From: Pachyseris speciosa
Taxonomy: Eukaryota; Cnidaria; Anthozoa; Scleractinia; Pachyseridae
Direction of reading: 5' to 3'
NCBI GenBank assembly: GCA_016490735.1
Contig: JAEMWC010000379.1
Span: 253,501 to 317,500, forward strand
DNA length: 64,000 bases
Shown here piece after piece: positions 22,443 through 33,304 of this stretch (positions are counted from its first letter, which is position 1; each line of letters begins with the position of its first letter). The notes below the pieces were generated by a model. The model had not been told where the DNA came from and did not search any database. It was given only the letters and a program-made list of their open reading frames with translations. The translations under genes were made by a program, and so were the position numbers.

Positions 22443-22571
22443 CATTTATTCCTTTTTTTCATTTTCTTTATGTACTCCACATTATCATATTGTATAAGAT
22501 TTCTTACAGTGACTAGGAATAAAGAAGGAATAGGGAAGGAATAGAGGAGGAATAGAGAAGGAGTGGAGAAG
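22443..22571. mobile_element. small retroposed insert with 11-bp target duplication
   Basis: Present only in the right arm of the foldback. It is flanked by GGCCTTCATTT at 22432-22442 and 22572-22582, and ends in a degenerate (GGAATAGAGAA)n run after an AATAAA. This fits a 3'-end LINE or SINE fragment with a simple-repeat tail, inserted after the palindrome formed. Confidence 0.65.
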
Positions 22572-22959
22572 GGCCTTCATTTTACAGAGGCTTGATGGCG
22601 AGAGACGCGTGAAAGTAGGAGAAAATGGACAAAATTCATAAGGCGTTCAGCTTTGGTGGCCATTATAATTGCATGCCTTGTTGTTAATCTTATACTAATG
22701 TCGGAGGCTTCAGCGGCAAGCGACTCAAAGCGCCATAAAAACGCAAAAAACCACATTAAGAGCATAAGGTAAGTGATCTTCATTCATCAGGCTTACCTTA
22801 TATCTACATTTGGGATTAAGAGGTGTAAAACTCAGTATTTTAAGGAACATTTCCCCCGATCACTTCAATCATGTCGAGAACAGCCGTTTCAAAATAGAGA
22901 GAATGTATGAAATCAAATAGCGTGCGTTACGTCACGCAATGCGGATTATCTGCCTGTGG

Positions 22960-23892
22960 TGTATTGTTTGAAAAAATCAATAATCAAAATCCTAGATCGA
23001 CCGGATGTTTCGAGGGTCGCTCGTTTCTTCAAGCTTGCCGGGCAAGGGTGGAGATGCGGCAGTTTGCCAGTAGTACATGTACGAACAAATTAAAGCTGGT
23101 AATAATATTGTTGATAATACTGAGCGGACATCCAGGACCAAAGGACACTCCACGGCTCTTGCGATCTTGAAAACGGTGAATTTGGCTGATTTAAAGAAAC
23201 ATTGGAAGATGCATTGCCATATTGGCTCGATTGTGACGTGGTATTTTGAGGCAGTCCATGGTTAAATTGTTGTCTCTTGGGAGATCTAGATCCTTCGTCT
23301 CCTTTATTATCCGCCATGTTTTTTGTTTTCAAAAGATTCGTAGGGCTCTGGGGACGAGACTAGAACGTAAGATTTCACTCAGTGGAGTAGACAGAGAAGT
23401 ATGACTGTCATCCTGCGAACGAGGCTAGAGGATCTGACCAATCACAACAGAAGTTAGCAATGCAACGAGCCAATCAGAATACGAAGAAATTACATGTAGG
23501 TGGCGCTAAGCGCAGGAAAATGCACACGTGCAAGTCACGATTGGTTTGGATTTTGATTCTCACTGATTGAGAAAGTTGCGCGAGTTTTGCTGGTCAATCA
23601 CAGAGCGAAGCAATGCAAAACCAAAGCAAAACGAGAATTACTTTCGACACTCAATTGAAAACCGCTCTAACATCGACTCTGGCATCGGCATAAAACCACA
23701 ATTAGTGATCAGCGGTTTCAGGGAAAACACAGGTTTTATGTGAGGTGTTCATTCTTGTGGGCTTACAAACATGGTATCGGTAAATGTTATCGAAATTCCA
23801 AGGCTGCAGGCATCTGATGCGTAAATTATCCTCATCTGTGATGAACGTTGAACCGTTTCATAATAGCGGAGCTCCGGCGGAGCACCATACTT

Positions 23893-23924
<32 letters not shown>

Positions 23925-23975
23925 AAAATGGCTAGCGGTATTGCTCGTGGGCGCGTACGCACGACGATGACGGAG

Positions 23976-24008
<33 letters not shown>

Positions 24009-24427
24009 CATAATAATCCAACATGGCGGCCATACTCTAGCTGATCACCTAGTTTACAGCGTACATCTTTGATATAGGGCATCCGTGTCATGGCTAATTG
24101 ACACCTGTCAAAACAAGGTTTCCGCTGACCGTTACCACGTGACAATATCGCAGGCTCAAGTTAGAGCTCATCGAGGTTCGCTGTTTTTTTTGAAGTTGAC
24201 CGCTGACCAGGTAATGGTTTTCGATTGGATCGCAGGCTCAAGTCAAGTTAATTAAACCGAAACGAGACACCCAAGCCAAAACGAGGCTTAATTTTTCGCG
24301 CGCTTTCTGCGGCTCGAGATTTCACATTCAGTTGGTGTCTTCATTTTGAGCAAAACAACATCATCTTCGAAGTTCAGTTTCTGTCTCTTAATTTGCATAA
24401 AAGGCATAAAAATCAAGAACTACTTAA
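22960..24427. other. non-coding repeats
   Basis: 22960-23045 continues the 42.5-kb-like sequence (GAGGGTCGCTCG). The block shared with 5520-5605 is at about 23280-23360. At 24120-24240 the phrase ATCGCAGGCTCAAGT is repeated 90 bp apart. I find no supported gene. Confidence 0.5.
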
Positions 24428-24736
24428 AAGATACTCCGGAAGGTGAATTTTCAACTAGAAAATGGAACAGCAAAAGGTTGTTCGCAGGAAATTCTTCAAT
24501 TTTTGGATCCACTTCTATCGCGCCCGGATTGTGTGGTTGAAAAACAAAGGGCTTCTTCACTTTACCGCGACATCTTGCAGCTCACCAAGAAAGTTCTTAA
24601 CAACTCACCGGAATTAATGGGAGGAACGAGTAGCTCACACTTGGTGGAAGAAGTTCTTTCTTTGAACAAACCGTTTGCTATTTTTGTAGATGCGTGTTTT
24701 TACTATAGTGGATCGATGCGTATTTACAAGTGGTAG
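24428..24736 (+). CDS. unrecognised open frame, possible exon
   Basis: The frame is open from 24428 after a TAA and ends in TAG at 24734-24736. The interior reads like protein: ILQFLDPLLSRPDCVVEKQ, then LYRDILQLTKKVLNN, then SHLVEEVLSLNKPFAIFVD. It has a GTG but no ATG near its start, so it would need an upstream exon or an internal ATG at about 24614. It may be an exon of an unknown gene or a transposon relic. Confidence 0.25.
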   Translation, partial: KILRKVNFQLENGTAKGCSQEILQFLDPLLSRPDCVVEKQRASSLYRDILQLTKKVLNNSPELMGGTSSSHLVEEVLSLNKPFAIFVDACFYYSGSMRIYKW

Positions 24737-25214
24737 AAAGCTCGACAACACAGGTAACTTAAATAAATTGAAGCTTAGCATTTGGTTTAATAGTTGTTAA
24801 TTTTGTTCAGGAATGAAACTTGTATTTTTTTCTCGACTGGATATAAATAACAATCTACTCGTTTTGGACACAAAGAAGTAGCTAGTCGAATTGTTTGTTT
24901 GTTGTTTTACAAGCGAACAAGTGTTTTCCTCCGCTTGGCTGACTGCACATGTTTTTCGGCGTCTGTGTTTCTGCAGTGTTAAGAACTGAAACGTTTGCCT
25001 TTGTGTTATTAACAATCGCAATGAATCCGCGTAAAATTAAGGATAAGTATCACTTATGTTTTGTGCGACGAGGGCAATTTCAGCAGCTTTCTGAAAACTG
25101 GCACAAGTGACATTTACTCGGCCCCATGCGATTACCTATCCAAACTATTTTTCTCTTATCTACGACATTTAAGCTTATGTCTAAGCTTAACGTACTATAA
25201 AATATGTTTGTTAA
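24737..25214. other. non-coding stretch
   Basis: AT-rich, no supported gene. A minus-strand frame at 24797-25021 shows no family features. Confidence 0.4.
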
Positions 25215-25545
25215 GTCCCGGCTAAAAGATCAAACATTTTAATCCATTATCGTGTTTGTCAAGCATAACGTTTGGTGGCTAAACGCAAAACAATGTTTGA
25301 CCAAACACGGGACCAAGTGAGTCCAAAAACAATGATTTTTGCGTATTATTGCCGCTGAAATTTTTTACGTTACGTGGTTCATTTGGTTGCTTTTTACCGT
25401 TTGTGCACGATTTGTTTGTTGGGGTGGCTAAACGATCAAACATTTGTTCGTAATGCGAAATTTTGGATGAACATGTTTGATTTTGATCAAACATGGAAAG
25501 CCATTTAATGGCGCACTAGGTGGCTAAACCGTCAAACATGCTCGT
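25215..25545. repeat. array of GTGGCTAAAC / TCAAACAT motifs
   Basis: Five irregularly spaced near-copies of GGTGGCTAAACGATCAAACATG lie at about 25220, 25271, 25426, 25471 (palindromic, GTTTGATTTTGATCAAAC) and 25518. This looks like terminal or subterminal repeats of a small DNA transposon. 25560-25690 is related to the tandem repeat at 53764-54215. Confidence 0.55.
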
Positions 25546-25794
25546 CCAACGACGTTGGATGAAAATATTTGATCATTCTTTGATTGCTAAATTTGTTTTT
25601 GAACAAACACACGCGTCGACTGTATTGTTTTCTTGTAATGTTTTGATGTTTTTGAACCGCGGTCAATTCCTGTTGACTACTCTAAACATAAAATATTGGC
25701 GCCAGGAAAGCCATGCTGTGTTGCTCAATACCAGTAAAAAAAATAATAATCGTGGAGCTCCGCTTTTAGGCTTGGCTAAATGTATATATTAGCG

Positions 25795-26800
25795 TTAATT
25801 ACAAGGGTTTGTTTGAGAATTTAACGGTAATACCGTATATAGGAATTAAAAACAAAAATAAATAAATAAATAAATAAATAAATGCAATACAAAATGTATA
25901 CCTTCCATATGTGGTTCACTTTTAGTATGCCCGTCATGTATATATCCCAGGCAGCCCAAGCTCTCGCTGTCTGATGATCCAGTCATGGAGAAAACGTGGG
26001 GATGAGAATATTTACTGCTAAGTTCTTAATACTGTTGCTTACCTTACTTCATCCCTATGTTACTACTTGTTGTCCGTTCGCTTACTTTGCTTACTCTAGG
26101 CCTTAATTATGAGCGACTATATCACGGTAGACTACGAGTAGTCCCTCTTTTTCCTCAGGGAAAGTAAAGGGCGCAAGGAAACACGTGACAACTTGGGCGC
26201 AAATCAAGTGCCGTGATCACGATTTGAAATGGACATTTATGGCTTCAAATCATGTGCGGTTTTTTTTTTTGTTTGAATTTCACATGATTTAAGGAGGTTA
26301 CTGAATTTCTACGCATTGCGCATATTCACTTTGCTTTTTAGCCGAACTTTATTGCAGCAGCAACATTACCGTAGTTTTTCTCTCTCATACAGGTTAATCC
26401 CTTGAAATTAAAACAGTGATCGCAAAATGTCAACCGACTCTTCATGATCCAGCGAAGAAGAAGAATGCATCAGAAAACTTTGAATGAAAATTTGGAAACT
26501 TCAAGACCCCTGAATTTTGAAGCCATTCTCCATTTCAAAGTTTCTGACTGAGAAATTTGTAATCAGAGGGCATGGCCAGCTCGTTCCTGAATATTCAGTG
26601 TGTCGTGCGAAAAGGATCTTTCAGTGAATGTGAATTTAGCCACCGATCTTCAGATTCCCGGAAAAAAGTGGAGCGACAGGTGAGTGGGAAAGGTAGCACA
26701 GTTTATAAACATTACACATTAGACTTCACCCTGACAACATTGATCAACAGGGACAGTAGAATTGAGATTCCAGAACGGTGGATGCCAGCAATAAAATAAT
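25795..26800 (+). repeat. approx. 1-kb dispersed repeat, copy B
   Basis: Partner of 5855-6840. An (AAATAAAT)n run is at 25856-25882. The short frame at 26572-26799 has the shared words KVERQV and GKGS plus a variant of the copy A ending (IEIPERWMPAI here, IELPEEWIPTI there). No stop-free gene remains, but the partial amino-acid conservation hints at a former coding region. Confidence 0.6.
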
Positions 26801-27125
26801 ACAACACCAAGGATCGAAATCCTCCTATTAAAGGAAGACTAGAAAGCGAGGATCGAAACGCACCAGACACCACCAATCACATTTCCTGCTGGCAGAGGTC
26901 TCTGGCGGCGAGAAAGGAGAGAGACCTCTGCCGGAGCCCGACTACTCTTTTCATGTAGCCGCCGCCGTCCGTATTCTTGGACGAAACCAACCGTTTTTTC
27001 AAAACCAGTTTACGTTACAGTGTCTGGACGCGCTGTATTACAATCGACTGAAAGCAAAACGCACTTCGATCGAGCTTTTAAACCGGCTATTTCGTCCCTT
27101 AACAGTAGCAATATCAAGGATCAGT

Positions 27126-27513
27126 ATAACACCAATGCAAAAGAAAGCTATTATTGCGTTTTTGAACAAACGCAGTACATTCGTGTGCCTTCCAACAGGC
27201 TACGGAAAATCTTTAATTTTCTAATTGGTCCTCCGCGTAGCCGCAGAGTTGTCAAGTTTGCAACTCTACTCTCCCAAGCCACTAGTTTTGGTCGTGTCTG
27301 CGTTGAACTCCCTCACTGATGAAGGACCAGATATTATCGTGTGAAGGGCTGGAAATCAAAGCCATCAAGATCGAAGGTGACTTGCCATCCGTTGAAGGCA
27401 TATATAGAAATAGCATATGTGAACCCGGAGCATTTAGAGCTTGTCGCAAATCCCGAACTCGGAGAACATTTACTTGGAAATGACGTCGACGAGTCTCATT
27501 GCGTTGTTAATTG
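27126..27513 (+). pseudogene. RecQ-like DNA helicase exon fossil
   Basis: Pieces in different frames spell the helicase core: ITPMQKKAIIAFLNKRSTF, then VCLPTGYGKSLIF (Walker A), then PKPLVLVVSALNSL (motif Ia), then GLEIKAIKIEGDLP and VDESHCVVNW (motif II, DESH for DEAH). A consensus donor (TTG then GTGAGT) directly follows, so it derives from an exon and not from a spliced retrocopy. Frameshifts and a TAA after Walker A make it inactive. Helicase motifs III-VI and the RQC domain are absent. Confidence 0.75.
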
Positions 27514-27724
27514 GTGAGTCTTATTATCATTAAAGCTCTTGACTACGACGATTCGTTTTCTAATTGATCATTTCTTTGCAGTAAAATGGATAAAAGTTGT
27601 AATGTAAACAGCTTGGGGACGAATAAACACCGTGCACGGCTGCTGCAAATTTCGCGTGCAAACCGGCTTGCCGAGTCGGGTCGCAAGTGAGCAATACGTC
27701 TTTCTTGTTATGGAAACGCTCGCG

Positions 27725-27925
27725 CTTGCGCGAGTAGCCTGCTTGCAGGCGGTAGTCTGTGTTGCGCGAGATTCCGGTCGCGGTAGTATTCCCTTCACAA
27801 TATTGGACGATATGACAGATCTCGTCCCAGATCTTGCTTCCACCCGTCCAATATGGTGACCGGAATCTCACGCAACACAAAATCTCGCGCAACATAGACC
27901 ACCGCCTGCAAGCTGGCTCGCGTGA
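27725..27925. repeat. imperfect inverted repeat, about 55-bp arms
   Basis: GCCTGCTTGCAGGCGGTAG...GCGCGAGATTCCGGTC at 27738-27780 pairs with the complement at about 27859-27923, where GCAACACAAAATCTCGC is an extra duplication. The centre has ATTGGACG and CGTCCAAT facing each other. Confidence 0.65.
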
Positions 27926-28044
27926 CAGGAAACTCGTCGGTAGAGGTCTCTCTCCTTTATATCCTTTATCGCCGCCAGAGACCTCTGCTAGCAGGGAATC
28001 AACCACAGTGCTACTTGTACTGATACACAGCCAGTCGACACCAT

Positions 28045-28195
28045 CGTTGATAAAGACCAGCTGGGGCCGGTTCCTGAAAAGTGTAATAACCCTATTCCAG
28101 GGATAAATCTGCCTTAGTCCAGGTATACCTTTTGGAGTAAGGCAGATTTATCCCTGGAATAGAGTTATTACCCCTTTCAGGAACCGGCCCCAGCA
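28045..28195. repeat. palindromic MITE (GGCCGGTTCCT family), copy 1
   Basis: About 145 bp, nearly perfectly self-complementary: GGGGCCGGTTCCTGAAA and GGGATAAATCTGCCTTA on the left, their complements on the right. Flanks suggest a CAG target duplication, but this is weak. Confidence 0.85.
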
Positions 28196-28843
28196 GTATA
28201 GCGGCAGAAAGGTTGCGGTCCACATCTATGTGACTCAATCGTGAGACAAACCACTAGCACAAATATCGATATAAATACTGTCTAAATCTTTTCAACTATT
28301 TATTAACTGCACCCCTTTTACTTACACATTTTCTATTTAACAGTTATCAACTGATTTCTGTACTTTACACATTTATTCAAGTTAACAAGTTCTGTTCAAA
28401 GTGATCTTTCGTAAGTGCGGCGAGAATACTACTTATTTGATCTCAGTCTATTTTGTTTTCTTTTAGTATACTTTCTATGATTGCGGAACGAAAGGTATTC
28501 TTGCGAGTCGCAATTATTTTATATTTTCTGATATATTTGACTACCGCAATTTTTATCAAATAACAAACACTGCATGAAGTCATCGATATCACGCAATCCC
28601 TGAGAGCTTTTGGTAAGTTTGCGTGTTCATACATTTATATGTACATATGTATATATTTATTTATCTATTCAGTTTTGCTTTGAAACTCCTAGTATAGTTA
28701 TCCTGTCTTAGGAGTATACTGATTAAAGATTAAAGATTAAAGTACTCTGAAAATTACCAACATATAAAGAAGATAAAAGTAAAATTAAGAAATCGTTAGG
28801 AGAGTTCCAAGACCGTTGCTCAATGGTTGGCTTCTTGTGTTGG
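28196..28843. other. GPCR copy 2 downstream flank
   Basis: Unit sequence shared with 33360-34128, 39150-39634 and 57960-58488 (for example CGAATACTAC then ATTTGATCT). No gene. The minus-strand frame at 28443-28634 is not conserved between units. Confidence 0.5.
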
Positions 28844-29747
28844 TTATGATAGTTGAATCTCATTTTGTGGGAGAGGTTCTCGACAAAATATTATACACTT
28901 GAATGCTTCTTGGAAGCTTGTACTGCGAAAAGCATACAAAATAGGATTAAGGCATAAGCTGCAAAAGAATATGAAATAAAACACAACGAAGGGTGCAGAA
29001 TGTGCAAAGATCGACTGTTCACTATCTCTCAAAATCATAACTGTTCCATAAACTACAACGGGTCCATAACCAATAACAAAGCCAGCAGTTACCAGGATAA
29101 ATGTGATCACAAGTTTCTTTTTCTCAGCGCTTCTGTCTTGGTCAGCAGTATCTGTGGCACATATTTTGTGGGTAAAGTACAGTCCTTTGATTAAGGATCC
29201 GTAACAGTAGAGAAACGTTATCAATGGCATGTAAATGATAACTGTCTGTATTATGATAACAAGTTTTGTAGCCTTCCTTGAAAACAGAAACACATGTGTT
29301 TATTTTGTTCCATTCCAGGAAAAAGGCAATTGGGAAACAGAGAAGAACACTTGAGATCCAAACAGTTGCTATTACCCGCTTTATATTGTCTTGGTTCAAC
29401 CGTAATCCTGTTCTGAAAGGCTTCGGTAAAGCGTGATATCTTTCCACCGCTAGCAACGTCAGAGTAAAGGATGAAACAATAGCGGGGATGCTACCGACAG
29501 CTGTAAACTTGCAAATGTATCTTGCATAGCCACCATCAAGGGAGGAAAGAAAGATCATTGGCCACAGAAACAAAATGTCCAAGACATCGCTAACACCTAG
29601 GCTTGCTAGAAGGTAATTAGTTGTTGTATGCATCTGCCGTGTTTTTTGAATGATGCGGATCACCAACACATTTCCGATTAAACCAGCGATAAAAAATGGA
29701 AGGGCTGCAAATGAAAGGATGAACCCCAAACTACTGGTATCGGCCAT
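28844..29747 (-). pseudogene. class A GPCR, copy 2, one frameshift
   Basis: Starts at ATG 29747 (MADTSSLGFILSFAALPFF). Intact through TM1 (GNVLVIRI), TM2 (LGVSD), TM3 and ERY, and TM4. A single-base shift at about 29275-29290, in extracellular loop 2 just after CVSVFKEG, moves the frame. TM5 (CYGSLIKGL), TM6 (GYGP), TM7 (NPILY) and the tail to QLS then follow in the 28844-29293 frame. Everything else is sound, so inactivation is recent or is a sequencing error. Its flanks match the stub at 60500-60626 best. Confidence 0.9.
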
Positions 29748-31156
29748 GATGCAGCCTGAACAGGTTTTTCTGCTCTTCAGGTATCAAGCGATGAAATGAA
29801 AGCTGTAAACTGCTCAAAGATCACCTGGTAACTGCTGTCCCCCTCATTTAACAAGAGTGCATAAATTACACTAAAGCAGACGTTTTCTGTAGTTACGGAG
29901 CCGATTATTAAGTAATTTAAGGTCTAGCTGTCAATTTTATTGGAGTTTTCCGCACATATTTTACATCAATTATTGATATTAATGCGAATTAATGAAGGTG
30001 CAATTCTAAATAGTAGTTTATTAAAATGGACTCTTTGAAGAATATCCAAGTTTAAAACCGAAAAACCGAAAATGACTTCGACTTTCTTTGCCCGGAGGGC
30101 CATACAGTCATCTTCTCAAAACCAAAAAAATAAATACATAAACGAACAACTATGATAAAAAATCCCAGAGTATGAACCGAGGTTAAAGGGAAGATAATAA
30201 GCATTCTTAAAGCAGTTTGTCCGTGGATTGGTTTGCGTTGCTGACAGTTCTGAACCGGCTTATTTAACAAACACCTGTTTAATAAACTATTTCCAGAATA
30301 TGAACCCAAGCTAAGAGAAAATAATACCCAGTCTGAGAGCAGGTTGTCCTTGAGCTGTTTTGCATTGCTGATAGCTCAGATCTAAAGCTAATTTTAGGAC
30401 GCATAATCACGGGTTTAATATAAATGACGCACTTTGTCATTGCACTCCTGTTAGGAAAAAATGTCTTCAATTCGACGTAAACAGAATTCACTATATAAAT
30501 GTTACTATATGCTTTTATTTATTTATTTATTATTTTTTTTTTTAATCAGTAGGGTGTTGTCTTGTTTAGGAGTTGCGGAAGGCCGTAAGAAGCCACCTTT
30601 GATCTTGCCGCTTGCCGAAAAATGTCAATCACGTGGACCTACTAAGCTTAACGCAAGTTAATTTCGTATCCAGAGTCTTGCTTTGCCTTGTCCAGCGGTT
30701 AGGAAAGGATCCACTCTGGGCAATAAGAAAAGAAGAACTCAGGTACGAGATTGGCCTCTCGAAAGAAGACCATTCTCGTCCCCAGAGCCCGTCGTATCTC
30801 TTAGCCGGGTTGACCAATGAGCAGATCTAGTCTAGGGTAAAGTTTCCGTTTTCGGCCACAATTACATGTTGTAGAGAACTTGGTCGCAATTTAATTGCCT
30901 TGGTCAAGATTTGCACTAGAAACGCATGGCTTAAAATGCGTTATCGGTAAATCAAGTTGTTGTTTTTGTTATCTTGTTTTGAATTTCAAATGATAAGAAG
31001 GTTATTGAATTCTACGCAATTTTTCGACTGCTTAAGTTGCAGCCATAAAAGATGGATCCACTGCCATTTATGAGTTGCACATATTGACATTAATTTTTAG
31101 AACTCAACAGTGTGTCGCATTGAGCAGTGTTTCTCTCTTATGTAGATTAATCTCTT
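29748..31156. other. upstream flank of GPCR copy 2
   Basis: The conserved box CCAGGTGATCTTTG (coding strand) is at 29815-29828, 68 bp above the ATG. From 30480 to 31156 the sequence is the unit repeat (GTTGTCTTGTTTAGGAG, CCAGCGGTTAGGAAAGGATCC, CATTCTCGTCCCCAGAGCCC). No gene. Confidence 0.5.
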
Positions 31157-31506
31157 ACATACATACATACCTACCTACCTACCTACCTACCTACCTACCT
31201 ACATACATATATACATACCCTCTCCCCGTCGGGGCTTTTCAGGAATAATTTACATCACTGACAGGGGGACTTGACCAGACTGCCTGTGCAGTTTACAACT
31301 AATGAAGTAACTAAATAAATGAGTGCCCCCGTAATGTAGATATCTAGGATAGACACTAGGGGTGGTCAAAGCCAGAGTTTTGTTACGTCCCTAGTGGTTC
31401 TTTTACGTCCCACAGAATCAGATTAAGTGAAGGTACTGTTAGACGGGGCCTACGGTTTATCGACCTTCTCCGAGAAGACTAGAAAGTCTAACCATTTGCA
31501 GATGTC

Positions 31507-31540
<34 letters not shown>

Positions 31541-31627
31541 TAAGACCCTGAGTGTTGGTCCGGCCGGGGTTAGAACCAGCGACCTCCGGCATGGTAGTCC
31601 GGTGCTCTACCACTGAGCTAACCGGTC
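31157..31627 (-). mobile_element. tRNA-head SINE with tetranucleotide tail
   Basis: The 71-nt tRNA-like head is the complement of 31557-31627 (A-box TTAGCTCAGTGG, B-box GGTTCTAACCC; anticodon position ACC). A roughly 330-bp body and a (GTAG/GTAT)n tail at 31158-31216 follow. Paralogous units at about 37400 and 62910 have the uninterrupted site AATCCCTTGAGACAGTGATC, so this insertion postdates the unit duplication. A diverged relative on the plus strand is at 44130-44470, and a tail piece is at 55685-55737. Confidence 0.85.
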
Positions 31628-31639
31628 TTGAGACAGTGA

Positions 31640-33130
31640 TTGCAAAATGGCGGGCTGTTCTTGATACTGGTCATTTTGCTTATTTTGATTTAGTACCGAA
31701 TCTGCCACGTTAAGCGTGTAAACTTTACTCAACGGTCTAATATTCAAATTTAAAAGAAACGTGTTCTGTAAGCTATACTAGAATAGTACACCGAGTATCC
31801 ACGATCCTCGCTGCACGGGAGATAAAATAAAATTCCCCAATCTTTTCACTGCCGTCAGGGTTGTAGCGAGCCTATAGGCCCGTAGGCCCAGGCCTACAAC
31901 TAAATTTTTCAGCCTGCCTGTCCTATATATTATTGTGTCGTTGTGAGAGATAAGCAATTTCCTGAAATTCTTCGGGAACGTTATAAAAAGGAAACGCAAT
32001 CTATCAACGTTTTAGGATTATAACAATCGCGTCCACTCTGTAAGGGTGAGATTACGAAAGCAAGGGAAAAACTTAGTAGCCCACAGGCTATGAAAAGTGC
32101 TACCGAGAATCGTACAGGGGTTACATATGGCAAGACAGCGAAGCTCCTGGGCAGCCATAGCGAAGCGGAACCATCGATGGTTTCTCCTAGGCATAGTTGT
32201 TTTCTTTCTCAAATTTGTATGCGTGGTAAAGGGGAGTTCAGATCACATTCATTCGTGGAAATTAAAACGGCCATTTCTTGCTTCAAAATTATGGTAAAAT
32301 TCAGAGTATATATCTTGACTGCACAAACCCTTTTCGAGTCTGAGGAATGCATGAAATGGCGTTTTAGAGGTAAAAAAAAAAAAAATTCCTGGGGGAGCAT
32401 GTCCCCGGAACCCCCTAGAAGCTCCAACTTCGGCGTTCGATACACCGCGCCTTCGGTGCGATAACGACTCTCGCGTTAAAAACAGGCCTACAACTTCTGA
32501 CTTCTACCGAGAGGCGACGATCGATGAGTGGCCCAAAGCAGTCTTAAGATTTCCTTTTTCGATTCTCAGGATAATCAATCGAATAGTTTATTTGAAGGCC
32601 TATCCATCGAACTTCCCGATTCAGAAGAAACACAAATAGCCGACATTGAAGATGATCGGGTTAGGCACAGTCACCGAATTTTGTCCTACTGATTGTGAGT
32701 TTGGTGTTTTTTATCGATTTTATATTTTCATTTGCTTTAGCAAGTAAAGAATACGGCCGACTTATGAGTCTAAACGTCGTATTTAGCGCCATAAAACGTC
32801 AATGCTTTTCAATGCAAACGGGGTTTTTCAGTCCCGAACTGAAGCGAAGAAAACCACTACGTATTGGTAAATACACCATTAGCGAACCTAAAAAATGCTT
32901 TGAAAGTTATTTCCCTGCCAAAAGAGGTCTCTGGTTGCGAGAAGTTTACTTCATAATAAAATTGTGCCCTTAACCCACAAAATGTGAACAGTAAAAAAAG
33001 AACTAACAAGGAAATGCAATCGTTCAAACCGAAAGACCAATCTTTTTACCCAAGCATCTCCAACTGCGGGAACTCTTCGAGCGAAGTTCTCGTGCAAATG
33101 CAAACTATGCACGTGCAATTTGATTGATGG
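31640..33130. repeat. unit spacer block with conserved short frames, copy 1
   Basis: Shared with 37440-38960, 56360-57940 and 62950-64000. It contains the plus-strand AATAAACG-type box (31744-31770), a repetitive stretch with CTAGAAGCTC and CGATACACCGCGCCTTCGG, and a plus-strand exon-like pair. The first piece (32570-32694, including ELPDSEETQIADIEDDRVRH) is followed by a donor GTGAGT, a 46-nt gap ending TTTGCTTTAG (32740), and then a frame with FFSPELKRRKPLR and GKYTISEPKKCFESYFPAK. I do not recognise this protein. Confidence 0.55.
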
Positions 33131-33171
33131 AAGTCAAAACTGATTGTACTTCTTGCCTTTCAACAATACAT

Positions 33172-33304
33172 CAGGAGCCGGTTCCTAAAAGGTTTAATAA
33201 CCTTATTCCAGGGATATATATGCCTTATTCCAATAGGTATTCCTGGAAAAAGGCAGATTTATCCCTGGAATAGAGTTATTACACCTTTAAGGAACCGGCC
33301 TTAC
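33172..33304. repeat. palindromic MITE (GGCCGGTTCCT family), copy 2
   Basis: Inserted after CAACAATACATC in the spacer. The same position in the unit at 57955 lacks it, and 39003 has it. Confidence 0.85.

Larger units (their letters stand above)
21183..22959. mobile_element. 1.78-kb foldback transposon, hAT-like ends
   Basis: Left arm 21183-21716 and right arm about 22290-22959 are inverted copies of each other for over 500 bp: CAGAGGCAGACAATCCG on the left, the complement of CGGATTATCTGCCTGTGG on the right. Sequence at 42430-42560 is continuous across the insertion point, so the ends can be placed. The CAG-starting terminus and a rough 8-bp flank similarity suggest hAT. The arms' mirrored frames (words AAEASD, RLTTRHAI, LNFVHFL) are present in both arms but I do not recognise them. 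The right arm carries a later insert, and the centre holds a second palindrome. Confidence 0.8.
26880..28005. mobile_element. element bounded by inverted hairpin repeats
   Basis: Left end at about 26885-26933 (GCAGAGGTCTCTGGCGGCGA, then GAGAGAGACCTCTGCC) is inverted relative to the right end at about 27938-27996. Each end is itself a hairpin (AGAGGTCTCT with AGAGACCTCT). The helicase fragment lies between. Exact termini and target duplication were not resolved. Confidence 0.5.

Noticed and set aside
23090..23170. A 2A-like peptide (LIILSGHPGPK) at a LINE start
   Set aside because: It lacks the D-x-E-x-N-P-G-P core needed for 2A activity, and no LINE ORF follows.
27560..28006. A 148-codon minus-strand gene
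   Set aside because: It runs across an inverted repeat and hairpin end; its peptide is repeat translation with no family features.
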